DNA from: Dendrophyllia cribrosa
Taxonomy: Eukaryota > Cnidaria > Anthozoa > Scleractinia > Dendrophylliidae
NCBI GenBank assembly: GCA_024195265.1
Contig: JAJLRJ010000004.1
Coordinates: 32,617,785-32,681,784, forward strand
DNA length: 64,000 bases
Direction of reading: 5' to 3'
Shown piece by piece: positions 61,927-64,000 of this stretch; the first letter of the stretch is position 1; each line of letters starts with the position of its first letter. The notes beneath the pieces were generated by a model. It was not told the origin of the DNA and did no database searches. It was given only the letters and a program-made list of their open reading frames with translations. The position numbers and the translations under genes were made by a program.

Positions 61927-63200
61927 ATGAAAAACCTGCTCACGCGTGGGCAACGTTTTAAATTTATAACAAGAGGCTACACTTAGCCTATACTCATGCA
62001 CAAGAGACTCTAAGACGCGCGATTGAAGTTACCAATTTTTCTGTGCTCGCTTTTAATATTTAATTCATTGATTCCGATCAAATCCACACTCGTCTATAAC
62101 TTTCCAAGCTGTGAATCATTTCTGTTACATTTGAAAAGACTACTTAAAAAAATAGGCAGTAGATGACATGCTGTAAAAAGAAATTTGATAATCAATATAA
62201 AGATTTAGTTTTCCTGTGTTACTAAATCGCATGCAACCAGTGTAAAATGGGTTATAAACGTTGCGTGACGCATTCACTAAAATCTTTCCGTGATTTTAAG
62301 ACCAAATTGAAATGAAATGTTTCCATAACTTAAAGCTGGTTCTTTAAAAAAATGCTTTGATTTTGCCATCTTTAATAAGTTTTTTACAAGCTCTACAGTT
62401 TCTTCAAAGTGTTGTCGCAAATACACAATTTTGCTTTATGCAAATTTTATGTCAAATGTAATTTGATGTCAAGCCGTTTAAATCACTGAATCCAAAATAT
62501 ATTTTCTATAAAAGGTCAAAACTTTTGAATGAAACTCGTATTTCCTTGAATGAAAATGTCTTTCCTTTGATTAAAAGAGTCAAACACCTTTCAGAATTCA
62601 GTGATTTTCTGCTTCTGGAAGTCTTGGCGATTTATTGTATCCTAATTACTGCGAGGAACCGGCTGGCGTCTGCGAACTGATATAATAAACATCACAAAAT
62701 AATTCAATTCAGCAACCTATTTTTATTATGCTTTCTAAAATCGCCGACTTTTCCTGTGTAATAGAATGCCAATCTTATCCGGAAAAATGATTCGTATAAC
62801 GCTTTCGCTAATAATAAAAAAAACAGTTCTGAATGGTGAAAGGTACAGAAATGAAATGCTGGCGGCGTTTGAATCATGAGTTCGGATAGCTCATGGTCTG
62901 CAAACAAACACTTCGATTCACAGCTCGATTTTTCACTAAAACCTTCTTCCAAACCACGAAAACACCTAAAATAATATTTGAAAACAATACTTGGCCACAT
63001 TTGGTGAAAGCTGTGCTTGGTAAAGCAGTAAAAAGAACGAGAAAGCTCCGTTAATACGACACGCTTTCCCTAGTCCACAATCCACGGACGTCCAGTCCCA
63101 AAGTCCAGATGTTTATTAAATCTGATGGGCTGAAGTAACGACCCTGTTTTGCCGTGTGTTTCTATTGTTCTTTCTTGAAAAAGTCTTGAAATTACTCACC
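61927..63200. other. Non-coding interval right of the BEL element
   Basis: AT-rich. A 98-codon minus-strand frame at 62704-63000 shows no domain. The stretch 62330-62600 has TTTTTTACAAG-like motifs but no consistent exon. Confidence 0.4.
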
Positions 63201-63310
63201 ACAGGCAGCGAGGACTGCTCCGATACAGACATTGCAAAGAATCGGCAGTAAAACGGGAAATAAATTGCGAATACGAGAGATCGATGTTTGTCATTTTTGC
63301 CTCGGAAGAA
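63200..63310 (-). CDS. Possible first or internal exon of a minus-strand gene (tentative)
   Basis: A good donor (CTGTG|gtgagt, just above 63200) closes a stretch open in two frames. One has ATG near 63294 but reads like no known protein (MTNIDLSYSQFIS). The other reads RNLFPVLLPILCNVCIGAVLAACG, signal-peptide-like, but lacks a start codon. No downstream exon was identified. Confidence 0.2.
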
Positions 63311-63734
63311 CTCTGATTAAAAATAGCTTTTACTTTTTTTCAGAATCGCGACAAATTCGGCCTCAAGTTGTATGCTGTGTATAAAATCAACGTTCACCTC
63401 TGTGGGAGAATTACAGGACTGACTACCAATAAGACCAAATGACGGAAAATGTTTGTCATGCGCATGCGTATCAAACATTTGTCTTATACTTCAATCTACC
63501 ATAAGAAAAGAAGCAATTTATATTTTAATAATTTAAACAAGATAAGACTTCCGACATAGAGAATTCAGTCATCGTACCTGCAAACCACGTTACTATTGAA
63601 TGTTTTATAAATGAAGGCTGTACCACAATGAAGCCAGTCATTGTTGTGAAAATAATATATACCTGACGTGAACACTACTAATATGAGTAGGGTTGTAGGA
63701 GACGCTGCCGTGACACTTCAGTAACGATGTTTTA

Positions 63735-63800
63735 CCGGAAGTGAGAGTAACCGGAAGTCACTAAACCGGAAGTGTCAAAAGCAAAGCTGTGAACCGGAAA
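63735..63800. promoter_or_regulatory. Cluster of four ETS-type sites
   Basis: CCGGAAGT at 63735-63742, 63751-63758 and 63766-63773, and CCGGAAAT at 63794-63801, all on the plus strand and spaced about 15-28 bases. CCGGAAGT is the classic ETS/GABP core found just upstream of TATA-less animal promoters. It is about 430 bases upstream of the possible minus-strand exon at 63200-63310, or could serve a plus-strand gene beyond the window. Confidence 0.6.
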
Positions 63801-63801
63801 T

Positions 63802-64000
63802 ACACAATTTAAAATATGCGTGAATAAATTTGCATGCAAAATCGTGACACAAAAAAAATAAGAAAAACGAAGCCCATTTTATAACTCATGCCGCTACGCA
63901 CATGAGTAATTAACACTATTTTAATTAAATTCCCCATCTCTCACTGTTCCAAATAAAAGCATTCTATTTTATCTTAACTTGTCAAGCCTCAAATATATAA
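63802..64000. other. Window end, nothing recognised
   Basis: AT-rich with CATGCCGCTACGCACATGAG, a small near-palindrome, at about 63888-63907. No exon seen. Confidence 0.4.

Overview
The window is animal nuclear DNA, most likely from an anthozoan cnidarian (a stony coral is my best guess). It is AT-rich, has spliced genes with GT..AG introns, is crowded with short foldback and TTAA-flanked repeats, and carries BEL/Pao, L1/Tx1-type, RTE-like and Penelope-like retroelements. Its one full host gene encodes an extracellular ZP-domain protein of a kind common in corals. No prokaryotic operon, CRISPR array or bacterial gene is present. The species call is inference.

Layout. 1-9.6 kb: no gene; a large degenerate nested inverted repeat (arms about 1.0-1.85 and 5.0-6.16 kb), a homogenised 119-bp triplication, and a tandem duplication of a 1.1-1.35 kb segment. 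9.6-24 kb: a nine-exon + strand gene (11092-23748), whose exons I could join in frame throughout. It encodes a 550-residue type I membrane protein: signal peptide, acidic region, PAN/apple-like module, Pro/Thr linker, ZP domain, RRKR furin-type site, transmembrane helix, short tail. 24-31 kb: foldback elements, a tRNA-Ser-derived SINE, microsatellites, and a diverged collinear copy of the ZP gene's 5' flank and first intron, i.e. an old partial tandem duplication. 31-35.9 kb: repeats, including two short TTAA-flanked non-autonomous elements.

35.9-45.75 kb: a second host gene on the minus strand, recovered here from five exons whose phases agree except for one gap. It encodes a small type I membrane protein with an MRH (mannose-6-phosphate-receptor-like) lumenal domain. 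One intron holds a 5'-truncated L1/Tx1-type LINE with an 18-bp target-site duplication, itself inserted in a decayed Penelope-like element. Another intron is mostly a 15-unit 78-bp minisatellite that begins 8 bases from the splice donor. 45.75-54.7 kb: repeats, including a 1.9-kb TTAA-flanked element.

54.7-61.9 kb: a structurally complete BEL/Pao LTR retrotransposon on the minus strand, with two 415-bp LTRs that I read as identical, a 5-bp target-site duplication and one uninterrupted 2087-codon gag-pol frame. 61.9-64 kb: no confident gene; a possible minus-strand exon near 63.2 kb and a tight cluster of four ETS-type CCGGAA sites near 63.75 kb suggest a promoter.

The two host genes are both membrane/secretory-pathway proteins, but nothing in the sequence shows that they act together. 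The rest is a layered record of mobile-element insertion.
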